A stretch of DNA of 64,000 nt, taken from NCBI GenBank assembly GCA_050950785.1, contig JBMNIG010000010.1:1-64000 (forward strand), read 5' to 3'. This document shows positions 52,374 through 61,314 of the stretch, one piece after another (the first letter of the stretch is position 1; each line of letters opens with the position of its first letter). Made by a program: the position numbers and the translations under genes. This DNA is from JAAYOS01 sp050950785 (GTDB taxonomy: Bacteria > Bacillota > Clostridia > Oscillospirales > JAAYOS01). The notes beneath the pieces were generated by a model, which worked only from the letters and a program-made list of their open reading frames with translations, was not told the origin of the DNA and did no database searches.

Positions 52374-53342
52374 ATGCTGAGCGGAAAAGCAAATATTATA
52401 TGTTTGTTGCACATTTTGGCTGAGTATTCTGACGAAAACCACATTCTTCCGATGCGAGAAATTATAGATAGATTTACAGCAGATTACGGAATTAGTCCGG
52501 ATCGCCGGACTATTTACAGTTTGATTGCCGTCCTTAAAGATTTAGGTTGTGATATTTCCGATTATGAAGAAAACGGTGTCGGATATTATCTCAGACAGCG
52601 GTTATTTGAGCCTGGTGAGATACGTCTTTTGATGGATGCAGTGTACTCTTTTCCATTCGTCCCACCTAAACATACCGAGGACTTAGTTGAAAAACTACAA
52701 TATCACTTGAGCATATATGAGCGAAAACGATTTAGACATCTGACTTTGTCAAAGCCGTACATAAAAACATCCAATCGCCAGGTTTTCTGGAGCATCGAGC
52801 AGCTAGACGAGGCAATTTCAAAAAAGGTAAAAGTGAAGTTTACATACCTGTGCTACAACCTCGACAAGCAGCTTGTTCCACGTCGTCATGAGACCTATAC
52901 CGTAAACCCTTATGGTACGGTATTTACTAATGAAAATTATTACCTTGTTTGTATCAAAGAGAATAAAGAGAAAGTGAGTCTGTACCGTATCGACCGTATG
53001 AGGGATATAGTAATAACCGACTATGAGCTTGATCCTTGTTGTGAAGACTTTGACCCACAGAAATCGATCGAACAGGCGGTGTATGCATATTCCGGTGAAC
53101 CTGAGCAAATTGTAATGCACTGCGATCGGGAGATAATCGATCACGTAATTGATAAATATGGTACAGATATTGAAATAAAGGAATTAGACGATGCAAAGCT
53201 TGAGGTCTGCTTCACTGTACCACCCAACGGTGTAAAGTTTTGGGCGCTACAGTATCTACCACATGTGGAGATCATTTCACCGAAATGGTTACGAGAAGAA
53301 ATAGTAGAGTGTATTAGGTCAAACCCATATATAAAAATATAA
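52374..53342 (+). CDS. WYL-domain transcriptional regulator (paralogue 2)
   Basis: 322 residues. N-terminal winged helix with 'LPMREIIDRFTADYGISPDR' and 'RTIYSLIAVLKDLGCDI'; WYL domain near 140-215 with 'VNPYGTVFTNENYYLVCIKE' and 'VSLYRIDRMRDIVI'; C-terminal WCX-type region. ATG follows AAAGGGG. It is located 106 bp upstream of an SLH surface protein gene in the same direction, so it may regulate that gene, but both could have separate promoters. Distantly related to the regulator at 13664-14671. Confidence 0.88.
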   Translation: MLSGKANIICLLHILAEYSDENHILPMREIIDRFTADYGISPDRRTIYSLIAVLKDLGCDISDYEENGVGYYLRQRLFEPGEIRLLMDAVYSFPFVPPKHTEDLVEKLQYHLSIYERKRFRHLTLSKPYIKTSNRQVFWSIEQLDEAISKKVKVKFTYLCYNLDKQLVPRRHETYTVNPYGTVFTNENYYLVCIKENKEKVSLYRIDRMRDIVITDYELDPCCEDFDPQKSIEQAVYAYSGEPEQIVMHCDREIIDHVIDKYGTDIEIKELDDAKLEVCFTVPPNGVKFWALQYLPHVEIISPKWLREEIVECIRSNPYIKI

Positions 53343-53448
53343 TAGTGTGACTTTCGTTTGAGCATTACAGGCCAGACACTCCCTTAAGGCCTGTTGCAGA
53401 TAAGCTATCACAAAATATCGCAAATAAAAACAAGGAGGGTCATACTGT

Positions 53449-56400
53449 ATGACAAAAAAACTGTTATCGGTAATAGTGGCATTGGTCATGGTAATCGGAC
53501 TGATGCCGGCAGTTGGGGCTGCTGGATTTGACGTCGAGTTTTCCGATATGCCACAACCGGGGCACTGGTCAAGAAAAGCTCTTGAAAGTGCCGTAGAAAA
53601 CGATTTGCTGCGGGGGGCAAATGGCAAAATAATGCCTGAAGATCCACTGACCAGAGCCCAGATGGCAGCAATCATTGTCCGTGCTTTTGGAGCAACGGAA
53701 GAGGCGGACATATCCTCGTTTATTGACGTCCGCAAGGCTGATTGGTTTGCTAGCGATATTGCAAAAGCTTACAAAATGGGTGTAATGCAAGGCTATTCCG
53801 AATATAGGATGGCTCCTAACGACAACATTACACGCGAACAAGCTTTTACCGTGCTGGGAAGAGCTCTGAAACTACAGGAATCTGGTAGTATTTACAAAGA
53901 CTTTGACGATTTGAATGAAGTATCCGATTTTGCAAGAGGATATCTATATACTCTTGTTAACGAAGGTTACATACAAGGTTCAAACAACAAACTTAATCCT
54001 AAAGGCAAAATTACGAGGGAAGAGTTTGCCCAGGTAATGTACAACCTTATTCAGCAGTACATTAGAGAAGAGGGCGAATATACAGAAGTTGCTGATGGCA
54101 ACGTAATGATCACCGCTCCCGGTGTAACTTTTAAGGATCTCACTGTTGACGGTGACCTAATTATCGGTGACGGTGTTGGCGACGGCGACGTAATACTTGA
54201 GGGCGTTACCGTAACCGGTCGCATGGTTGTTAGAGGCGGCGGTGAGAACTCAATCATCATCCGAGGCAAATCCAACGTAGCAAATGTAATTGTCTCAAGG
54301 GTTGATGGTGTTGTCAGAGTTAAGGTTGAAGACGGCGCCGATGTTGAGGTAATTGTTGTTGATGATGGATCTGACGATATTATTATAGAAGGAACAGTCG
54401 GAGCCGTTGAAGTTAAGGGAAATGTAACTGTTACGGCTTCCAACGCAAATATCGGTTCAGTCACAGTTGACGAAACTGCTAAAGCAGCTAAGTTGGTAGT
54501 TGACGCCGACTCTGAAATTGAAAGTGTAGAAGTAAAGGCGCAAGACGCTGAGATCAACGTAGAAGGAACAGTAAAGAATGTTAAGACAACTGCTTCAAAT
54601 ACAGTAGTCACAGGTAAAGGGACAGTTGAAAAGGTTGAAGTAAAGCAAGGCGCTGACGGAACTAAGGTTGAAACTCCGAAAACTCAAATTGCTGTTGACG
54701 AAGGTGTTGAAGGCGTAACCGCAGGCGGTGGTAAAGAAGTTAAAGGCGGGGAGACCGTTGAAAACAACGAAGATGGATCCGGTGTTAGTGAGCCTCCGGC
54801 AGACACCCCATGGGTCCCGGTGCCTGCACCAAAGGCAATTAACTTTACAGTAGTAAGTGACGGTCAAACAAACCATGACAAAGTTACTGTAGACCAAGAA
54901 GGCAACAACGTAACGATAACCGGGGATTATTGGGACCTAACAGAATATCCGGCAAATAACCAAACACCACCCTCCACAGCAAAATGGATAGGATTATCAA
55001 TCAAACTTGATGAAGCGCTAGCCAACGAAGAAATCGAGCTTACCATAGATCGAAATGACGTAAGAAAGGTAACCCTTGGAGCGAGATCAGATCTTGGACA
55101 AGCCGATAATGAAATGTGGTTTTACTTTGTACCTGATGCAAAAGGCAAAACAACAACCTTGTCCTATAAAGCAACCTTGAACAATGGCACAAGGTATGAA
55201 GGCACGTTGACTATCGTATATGAAAACGAGGGTCAAGCACCGGTAGAGTTTATAGTTGATGGATTCGAATATGGTCTTGTAAAGGGATCAGATAATAACG
55301 TTACTATCACAGTTAAGGCAACGCAAGGCAAAATAGATGAAAATGAGATTGTACGATATCGCCTGATATTAACAGACTCTGCTGGTTCCGGTGTTGCAGG
55401 AGTAGAGGCTATTGGTAGCGCATATAATGTTAAGGTAACAACAGATGAAAATGGAACAGCTTTCTTTGGAGCCGAAGGCCATACATCCGAAGATGGTTAT
55501 CTTATAGAAGAAGAAGAGTCGAGCGGATTCGCTTTTAGAAATATCAAAGACACTGCTGAAACTGAAAGTGGCTCCGGACATATTAATGAGTTCGCAATAA
55601 GAAACCTGAATAATGAAGGTACATATTCTCTTCTTATTGAAATGGTTAAATGGAACCGTGAGGAAAAATCAGCAGGAGACGTATTAGGATGGACATTTAT
55701 AGACTTTGTAGTTGCTGATGCTGATGAGATAACATTTGCAAAGGTTAAGGAAAACACGAAAATAACACTTCAGGAGTCGCTTAATACAAATATAAATGAT
55801 CAGGGAGACGTCGGTCTAACCTTTGATTATACAATAACTTATCCTGATGCAGTGAAGGACTTAAGTGATGAGTGGTATGTTGATGGCAAGATCGAGCTAG
55901 CGAAAGGCCAAATACTACCAGAAGGTGCATCATTAAGCTTTGCTGGAGCAACCTATGCAGCTCCCGAAGGAGGGGTTACAAGTTTCTGGACCAGTGATGC
56001 AGAAGGAGCATCCGATAGGCCGAAACTTAATACAGATAACAGCTACACTGTACCTGTAACAGTTAAAGGTTTACCAGAAGGCGTTTATAACATCACCTTT
56101 AGCGTAATTGCAGCAAAGGGTAACACTGATACAGATTTTGATAATGGTGTAGTTCTTGATAGTAAGGAAATGACCATAACCGTAGTTGATCCGGTAAAAG
56201 AAGCTATAAAAGGACTTGCAGATGGTCTTGAAATGGTAATAGAAACCTCACCAAACGAATTCACAGCCAAGTTCAATAAGGATGCTATTGAAGTTCCTGC
56301 TGGTGCTGATAACTACAAGATCGACGTATTCATTTCTTTAGACGAAGCTCTACCAGAATGTGCAACGATAACTGTTAAATATAATGGTGATACAGCTGCA

Positions 56401-57471
56401 AAAGATATTTCGGTAGGAGAAAATACTGAGCTAAGGCTTAGCGACTTGGTGCTAAATGGAGAACCTGCTAAGTTTGTAACCGGACCTGTAGCTACTTGGA
56501 CTGTGATAGTTAGTGGAGAAAATATTGATGATACTGTTTCGGGTGAAATCAAGAGTGTTGTATCAAACGACGATTTTAATAATGTGCAGATCGTACTGGC
56601 GGAGAGCAATTTTGAGTTTAAGGTAGATACTATAGCTCCTGAGCTTATAGAAGTAACACCTACAGAAGGTAGTGTAGAGTTAGCTCAAAATGAAAACTTT
56701 GTATTAACAGTTCAAGCCTTAGATACTAATCTGTATGAGCTGGAAGTAGACCACAGCTTTGAAGGCACTTTGCCTGAGTTCAGCGTTTATGCAGATGCAG
56801 AGAATCCATATGGCAATAATACAGCGAAGTCAGCTTTTGAAAGTCAGGGTGTAAATGTAACTTATAGTGCAGAAGATCAGATGTGGACCATAGACTTTGG
56901 CAACAATATTACTGACCAGATAGTTGAAAAAGGCGATATCACTTTCTACCTGGTAATCAAAGACGTAGCTGGCAATCAGTGGGGCAGCATGTATGAAGTG
57001 GAAGAAGAGAATACCTTTGTATACACGGTAACGAAAGTGCAGCTGGTAGCAAAGGAAAGAATTAGCCAGTTCAATACTTTCGTAGAAGGTGTTACCTTAG
57101 AAGTAGGCGAAGATGGTAAAGCGAAATTCACCTTTGGTGATGAAGTTACCTGGCCGAGTGACCAAGAGCCAAATGAGGGGCTTGGCGGCGATTCGAGCCT
57201 GGTATACGTCGATATGCTGGTAAGAGCACCGGAGGGAGCTACGAAGGTTTTAGTTGGTGAAGATATCGTTGCATTGGATAACGAGATCAACGGTACAACT
57301 GAGGAAGGCAGACTATTCTACTTTCCGGTAGCACAGAAGATTGAAGGTACTATAGTAGGATTTAGTCAAGCCAAGACCTGGAATCTTACCATCAAGTGGT
57401 ACAACGACAATGATGAGTTGATATCCGTAGAAACCCTGGAAGTAACCAGAGAGGCATATACTATAGATTAG
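53449..57471 (+). CDS. SLH-domain surface protein (S-layer-like), 1340 aa
   Basis: Secreted cell-wall protein. Signal peptide 'LLSVIVALVMVIGLMPAVGA'. Three SLH domains at about 25-205 ('NDLLRGANGKIMPEDPLTRA', 'MGVMQGYSEYRMAPNDNITR', 'GYIQGSNNKLNPKGKITRE'). A beta-solenoid-like stalk to about 440 is closely similar to that of the protein at 37381 ('VDGDLIIGDGVGDGDVILEG', 'RGGGENSIIIRGKSN'). The remaining 900 residues are Ig/cadherin-like sandwiches without recognised catalytic motifs. It is acidic throughout, as S-layer proteins are. GGAGGG precedes the ATG. Probably structural. Its terminator is split by ISL3 copy 2. Confidence 0.9.
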   Translation: MTKKLLSVIVALVMVIGLMPAVGAAGFDVEFSDMPQPGHWSRKALESAVENDLLRGANGKIMPEDPLTRAQMAAIIVRAFGATEEADISSFIDVRKADWFASDIAKAYKMGVMQGYSEYRMAPNDNITREQAFTVLGRALKLQESGSIYKDFDDLNEVSDFARGYLYTLVNEGYIQGSNNKLNPKGKITREEFAQVMYNLIQQYIREEGEYTEVADGNVMITAPGVTFKDLTVDGDLIIGDGVGDGDVILEGVTVTGRMVVRGGGENSIIIRGKSNVANVIVSRVDGVVRVKVEDGADVEVIVVDDGSDDIIIEGTVGAVEVKGNVTVTASNANIGSVTVDETAKAAKLVVDADSEIESVEVKAQDAEINVEGTVKNVKTTASNTVVTGKGTVEKVEVKQGADGTKVETPKTQIAVDEGVEGVTAGGGKEVKGGETVENNEDGSGVSEPPADTPWVPVPAPKAINFTVVSDGQTNHDKVTVDQEGNNVTITGDYWDLTEYPANNQTPPSTAKWIGLSIKLDEALANEEIELTIDRNDVRKVTLGARSDLGQADNEMWFYFVPDAKGKTTTLSYKATLNNGTRYEGTLTIVYENEGQAPVEFIVDGFEYGLVKGSDNNVTITVKATQGKIDENEIVRYRLILTDSAGSGVAGVEAIGSAYNVKVTTDENGTAFFGAEGHTSEDGYLIEEEESSGFAFRNIKDTAETESGSGHINEFAIRNLNNEGTYSLLIEMVKWNREEKSAGDVLGWTFIDFVVADADEITFAKVKENTKITLQESLNTNINDQGDVGLTFDYTITYPDAVKDLSDEWYVDGKIELAKGQILPEGASLSFAGATYAAPEGGVTSFWTSDAEGASDRPKLNTDNSYTVPVTVKGLPEGVYNITFSVIAAKGNTDTDFDNGVVLDSKEMTITVVDPVKEAIKGLADGLEMVIETSPNEFTAKFNKDAIEVPAGADNYKIDVFISLDEALPECATITVKYNGDTAAKDISVGENTELRLSDLVLNGEPAKFVTGPVATWTVIVSGENIDDTVSGEIKSVVSNDDFNNVQIVLAESNFEFKVDTIAPELIEVTPTEGSVELAQNENFVLTVQALDTNLYELEVDHSFEGTLPEFSVYADAENPYGNNTAKSAFESQGVNVTYSAEDQMWTIDFGNNITDQIVEKGDITFYLVIKDVAGNQWGSMYEVEEENTFVYTVTKVQLVAKERISQFNTFVEGVTLEVGEDGKAKFTFGDEVTWPSDQEPNEGLGGDSSLVYVDMLVRAPEGATKVLVGEDIVALDNEINGTTEEGRLFYFPVAQKIEGTIVGFSQAKTWNLTIKWYNDNDELISVETLEVTREAYTID

Positions 57472-57527
57472 AAACTTATCATGAAAGTTGTCGATCTAAT
57501 CAGTGAATAACTGAAGTTCTGAAGTTT

Positions 57528-57547
57528 TTGCAACCCCCAGCAACCCT
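57528..57547 (+). terminator. Left half of the SLH-protein terminator, interrupted by an IS
   Basis: AACCCCCAGCAACC lies here and its perfect complement GGTTGCTGGGGGTT lies at about 59168-59181 beyond the IS. Removing the IS and one target copy restores a 14-bp stem with a loop of about 22 nt, followed by CCTTTAG. Confidence 0.75.
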
Positions 57548-57555
57548 TAAAAGCA
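57548..57555. repeat. Target-site duplication of ISL3 copy 2, left (TAAAAGCA)
   Basis: TAAAAGCA abuts the left IS end and is repeated at 59147-59154 abutting the right end. Confidence 0.85.
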
Positions 57556-59146
57556 GGCTCTTCGTCAATTGTTGGGGTAGAGCATAAGTAAAAATATGAT
57601 CCGGTAGGTAACAATGATTGCTTACCGGATTTTGCTTTGTAAAACAACCATGTAATCAACCTATGAAACCATCAAGATACGCAATTGAGCAAGTTTGCAC
57701 GTGACAATCATCCCCGTTCCGCCTACCCATTTTGCCATCTACCTTGTTTTTCACGATAGTGGTACAGAATATTACTCTTGGGTGGGATGGAGGGGAATAA
57801 TTATGTCATTGAAAGCATACTTTAGGCAACCTGAGAATTCATTATGTGAAGGATACGATTTCTAAATCGAGAAAAATTTCTAACACCAAATGATATTCTC
57901 TTCAATACTTTGATTTTGTTGTTACATCCTTCTGTGAAACCGTTAGTATATCTGCAATCGAAAGCATTCAAGATATATTGATCCCAGTTATGTATAGCGG
58001 TAAGACTTGTCTTAAATTCAGGTAGGTTCGAGAATTCGGCAAGAAGCAACCACTTAGCCAATCTTTCTTTTGCTTGCACACGATTCTCTGACCTCATAAA
58101 TTCGAGAAACTTGTTCTTTAGAAAATAGGCTTCACGTAACCTTGGGGATATTTTAAGCATTTCAGTTATTTGAGCAACTTCTTCCGGCTTAAGGTACATT
58201 GGATTTTTTAATAGCAGCCGCCTGCTTCGTTTGAAGTACTTTCGTCGATAGTCAGAAAAATTCTGCTGTTCAGCCTTACGAACTTTTTCAAAATCCCAAA
58301 TTACTTGCCTTACCACATGATATTTATCAATGACTATTGTTGCCTGTGGAAAGCAAGTCTTGGCTATTTCCAAATAGGATCGATTCATATCCATTACAAC
58401 ATACTTCACACTATTTCTTGTACTAAATGAGCTGAAATATCTTAAAAGGGCTTCCTGTTTCCTATTTGGGAGAATATCTAACACTTTGCGTTTCTTTGTA
58501 TCAGTAATAATGCATTGATACTTTTGACCACCGGCATTACCCTTAAATTCATCAATGGATAGGACTTCTGGAAGTGATTTGCATTTGTATTCCACTAACG
58601 AAAAATATCTTGCTGCAGTTGTAGAAGATATATTATGTTCCTTTGCTATGTCCTTTATGGACTTCAAATCAGAAAAGGAGCCAATTACGTGTGCTACTAA
58701 ACGGGTCGTGACTCTATGATATCTGGGCAAGAATGGGATCGTTTCAAAGAACCTCTTATTGCAATGCTTACAAACATAGCGTCTTTTCCGGATGTGAAGA
58801 ACTGTTGTTTTCCCAAACGCGGCCAGATCCTTTACTTTCTGCCACCTATAATCATGGACACGTATTGTTTCAAGACCGCATACTGGGCAAGTGTGTGCTC
58901 GTCTTTGCATCATAAAATAGATGTCGTGTTGCTTTTCATTTTCTTCAACTTTTAAGATAATTGCATCTTCCAAACCGAGAATTTTTGTTATATAATCAGT
59001 GTAGGGCATAATGTGAACCTCCTTAAATGTGGGTTTGGTCGCTTTACATTTTACAGGATTTTCACGTTATGCTCTATATCTTTATCCAAATTTAGTGAAA
59101 AATGTTGGAGTTCTATTTCCTGAACCCCAACATTAATTATAGAACC
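57556..59146 (-). mobile_element. ISL3-family insertion sequence, copy 2, 1591 bp, complete
   Basis: The left end GGCTCTTCGTCAATTGTTGG and the right end (reverse complement GGTTCTATAATTAATGTTGG) form imperfect terminal inverted repeats. Both ends are flanked by the 8-bp duplication TAAAAGCA, the usual duplication length for ISL3. It is almost identical to copy 1 and in the same orientation. It is inserted in the loop of the terminator of the SLH gene. Confidence 0.92.
57822..59009 (-). CDS. ISL3-family transposase (copy 2)
   Basis: 395 residues, intact, with zinc-finger Cys pairs near 38 and 80 ('CPVCGLETIRVHDYRW', 'CKHCNKRFFE'), a helix-turn-helix and a DDE core identical to copy 1 apart from two residues near the zinc fingers. 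AAGGAGG precedes ATG 59009. With clean ends and a target duplication this is the better candidate for the active copy. Confidence 0.93.
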   Translation of the reverse strand: MPYTDYITKILGLEDAIILKVEENEKQHDIYFMMQRRAHTCPVCGLETIRVHDYRWQKVKDLAAFGKTTVLHIRKRRYVCKHCNKRFFETIPFLPRYHRVTTRLVAHVIGSFSDLKSIKDIAKEHNISSTTAARYFSLVEYKCKSLPEVLSIDEFKGNAGGQKYQCIITDTKKRKVLDILPNRKQEALLRYFSSFSTRNSVKYVVMDMNRSYLEIAKTCFPQATIVIDKYHVVRQVIWDFEKVRKAEQQNFSDYRRKYFKRSRRLLLKNPMYLKPEEVAQITEMLKISPRLREAYFLKNKFLEFMRSENRVQAKERLAKWLLLAEFSNLPEFKTSLTAIHNWDQYILNAFDCRYTNGFTEGCNNKIKVLKRISFGVRNFSRFRNRILHIMNSQVA

Positions 59147-59154
59147 TAAAAGCA
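59147..59154. repeat. Target-site duplication of ISL3 copy 2, right (TAAAAGCA)
   Basis: Matches 57548-57555 exactly. Confidence 0.85.
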
Positions 59155-59185
59155 ATCAAGCTCTTAAAGGTTGCTGGGGGTTCCT

Positions 59186-59370
59186 TTAGTGCGCTGCGCA
59201 TGGAGCGCTGCTAAGCGATGGAAGTCCACTATGGAGGCTAGCAGTTGCCAATCATTAGCTTAAGGCAAGGGCTGGCCGCAAAGAGATAGTGCGAAACACA
59301 AATGGTATGGGCTTATCTTGTTGCTTCTAGAGGGTCTTGAGAGCGGAAAATTCTATATGGCAGTGTAATA
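59186..59370 (+). other. Non-coding stretch with group II intron-like motifs
   Basis: 'GGAAGTCCACTATGGAGGC' and 'GGCAAGGGCTGGCCGC' recall domain I of bacterial group II introns and share short words with 49150-49290. No protein gene is recognised in the stretch. Presumed remnant, low certainty. Confidence 0.3.
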
Positions 59371-59413
59371 GGGTAGTGTCCCAAATTCCGTGTAATTGGG
59401 ACAACTGCTACCC
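59371..59413. terminator. Hairpin overlapping the stop of the zinc-ribbon gene
   Basis: GGGTAG and GTCCCAA on one arm pair with TTGGGAC and CTACCC on the other, with small internal loops. It covers the stop codon of the minus-strand gene ending at 59408. The 'GTGTCCCAAATTCCGTGT' word also looks like an IS256-type end, so it could be a mobile-element tip used as a terminator. Confidence 0.45.
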
Positions 59414-59719
59414 CGAAACTTGATAAATATCTTTATTCAACCTTCTGGTATTAATCTTCCCGCGGATGACCCAATAAGTCGCGTTCCCATCGTAAGTGCC
59501 CAGCTTTGCAAGTTCTTCGTTGCAATTAACGCAGAACAAACTGCCTTCTAGATTATCGAGATCAACTTCAGCTTCTATGATCCTTGGAACTTGCATCTTT
59601 ATTAAATTACCCTTTCCCACCTTCGCGTACATCACTATGGGAGTTTTGCAGTTAGCACAGGTAACTTCAAGGGGATAAGTGTCCTTCCTTTTCTTGTACT
59701 TCCGATTCTTATATCTCAT
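59408..59719 (-). CDS. Small zinc-ribbon protein
   Basis: 103 residues, strongly basic N-terminus ('MRYKNRKYKKRKD'), then 'CANCKTPIVMYAKVGKGNLI' and 'LFCVNCNEELAKLGTYDGNA'. The two CxxC pairs about 40 residues apart would bind one zinc. A nucleic-acid-binding role is plausible from charge and ribbon; no named family recalled. It lies 22 bp after the ROK gene on the same strand and may be cotranscribed with it. Confidence 0.65.
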   Translation of the reverse strand: MRYKNRKYKKRKDTYPLEVTCANCKTPIVMYAKVGKGNLIKMQVPRIIEAEVDLDNLEGSLFCVNCNEELAKLGTYDGNATYWVIRGKINTRRLNKDIYQVSG

Positions 59720-59741
59720 ACCATTTTATCCTCCCAAACCA

Positions 59742-60974
59742 TCACATCAACATTATGAATTTCTCGCGGCAGTAGTAAGAAGCGCCAATCGTTACAGCTT
59801 CCCTGAAGTCGTGGTCATCAAAAACAAGCCGCAGGCCTTTTGCAATGCTGTATAGTGACAATTCGGTCACCGCCTCGTTGAGTTTCTTTTTAAAATAGGT
59901 GCCGGAGTTTGCGTAGATTCCCTGAATAATCACCATATCCGGGTCGTACATTATCTGCATATTGTATAACATGTTTGCGAACTGTTCGACAACAAAATCC
60001 AGCTGAGACTGGGCAAATGGGTCACCTTTGTCAGCGCCTTCAAAGAGATCACCTATTCGCTTTAAGGAATCAGGAGTAATAGCGGTGTCCTTTACAGTTG
60101 TCAGAGCTTTTCTTGCTCGCTCGACAACCCTGTTTCCGGTAACGACTGTCTCAAAGCAGCCATACCTGCCGCATTTGCACTTTTCAGCCAGCGTATAGTT
60201 TGTTGTGATGTGTCCGAATTCTCCGATCAGCCCGTGGCGTCCACGCGCAATGACACCGTTTTGGATCAGGCTCCCACCAACCCCAAAATCATCAATATAG
60301 AGGCTGAGGATAGTAAGGTTTCGATTTTCAGGGTGTACTAATAATTCGAAATAACCGCCGAAGCGGCAGATATTATCCATATATACCGGGACATTGAACG
60401 GCAGGGCTTTCTTTAGGTCCCGGACTACCGGCAAATCATTTTCCCAATTTGCGCGAGTGATTGGACGGAGTAATACCCCGCTGTTGGCGTCAACGATGCC
60501 CCCGGTGTACAGCACTATCCCGTATAGATCATTACCGGTCAGCCTTTCCTGATCTAAAAGGCGATTGATTGCAACAGCGGCGCCTTCGATAAAGGCCTTA
60601 TAACTGCTATCATAAGGCTTGTGCAAATAGTAGTTTTTCTTGTTCAAGCCGAAATCAAGCAACTCCGCTACAATATATTCGCCTCCAATTCCCACGGTAA
60701 TACTGTGCTTGTAGGACGGGTTGAGCGCATAGAGCGAAGGCTTTTTCCCTGACGTTCCGGCTGGTTCCCCCTTCCCATAATAATAGATAATACCAGTGGA
60801 GAGAAGGGAATTAATAATATTCATTGTAGCGGTTTTGCTCAAGTCGAACCGATCGGTTATCTCATGGACGGTAAGCTTGTCTGAATGGCAGAAGAGGCCA
60901 AGCACCGCCCTTGAGTTGTTGTAGCGGATGTCTTCGGGACGTTTGCCTGAGGTGGTGCTTCCCATTCCAAGCAA
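59742..60974 (-). CDS. ROK-family transcriptional regulator (NagC/XylR type)
   Basis: 410 residues. An N-terminal winged helix ('LTVHEITDRFDLSKTATMNI') at 30-60 is followed by the sugar-kinase-like ROK domain with the zinc motif 'CKCGRYGCFE' near 265 and 'GLIGEFGHITTNY'. Such proteins repress sugar genes until a sugar binds. TTG 60974 is chosen because AAGGAGGGG stands eight bases before it; the ATG three codons later is too far away. The upstream region carries an iterated motif. It lies downstream of the epimerase/oxidoreductase operon on the same strand and is its likely regulator. Confidence 0.88.
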   Translation of the reverse strand: MLGMGSTTSGKRPEDIRYNNSRAVLGLFCHSDKLTVHEITDRFDLSKTATMNIINSLLSTGIIYYYGKGEPAGTSGKKPSLYALNPSYKHSITVGIGGEYIVAELLDFGLNKKNYYLHKPYDSSYKAFIEGAAVAINRLLDQERLTGNDLYGIVLYTGGIVDANSGVLLRPITRANWENDLPVVRDLKKALPFNVPVYMDNICRFGGYFELLVHPENRNLTILSLYIDDFGVGGSLIQNGVIARGRHGLIGEFGHITTNYTLAEKCKCGRYGCFETVVTGNRVVERARKALTTVKDTAITPDSLKRIGDLFEGADKGDPFAQSQLDFVVEQFANMLYNMQIMYDPDMVIIQGIYANSGTYFKKKLNEAVTELSLYSIAKGLRLVFDDHDFREAVTIGASYYCREKFIMLM

Positions 60975-61059
60975 TTACATCCCCTCCTTTGTAATATAAA
61001 AAAGTGATGATGCGGCAATTTAGCCATAATGAGAAAAGCAAGGTGATGATATTAATTAA

Positions 61060-61177
61060 GCGATAATACGTTTAATGATATCAGATAAGCGATAATAAGC
61101 AAACGGTAATAGGCCAGCAATAATAAGCAAACGATAGCAAGTAAGTGATAATAAACGAGAGTAAAGAGATAATAAAA
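61060..61177. repeat. Five iterated GATAATAA motifs at about 28-bp spacing
   Basis: GCGATAATA at 61060, GCGATAATAAGC at 61089, GCAATAATAAGC at 61117, GTGATAATAAAC at 61145 and GAGATAATAAAA at 61166, with steps of 29, 28, 28 and 21 bp. Two units share ATAATAAGCAAACG (61092 and 61120). The block lies directly upstream of the ROK gene and after the terminator of the preceding operon. Confidence 0.6.
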
Positions 61178-61233
61178 TAACCAACATCAGAAAACAAGAG
61201 TAGTAAAGGGATAACACTGTTAAATGGAATAAG

Positions 61234-61285
61234 AGCTGCATCCTCAGAATAAAACAGCCAGAGAGCTGAAAGAGAGGATGCAGCT
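61234..61285 (-). terminator. Terminator of the epimerase/oxidoreductase operon
   Basis: AGCTGCATCCTC at 61234-61245 pairs perfectly with GAGGATGCAGCT at 61274-61285. On the minus strand, the direction of the operon, the stem is followed by CTTATTCCATTT. Confidence 0.6.
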
Positions 61286-61314
61286 TTGCTACAAAAATTA
61301 GTTATTGCATGACA

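Noticed and set aside
61060..61177. CRISPR-like array
   Set aside because: Units are short, degenerate and unequal in spacing, no cas genes are in the window, and the spaces between units are themselves related.
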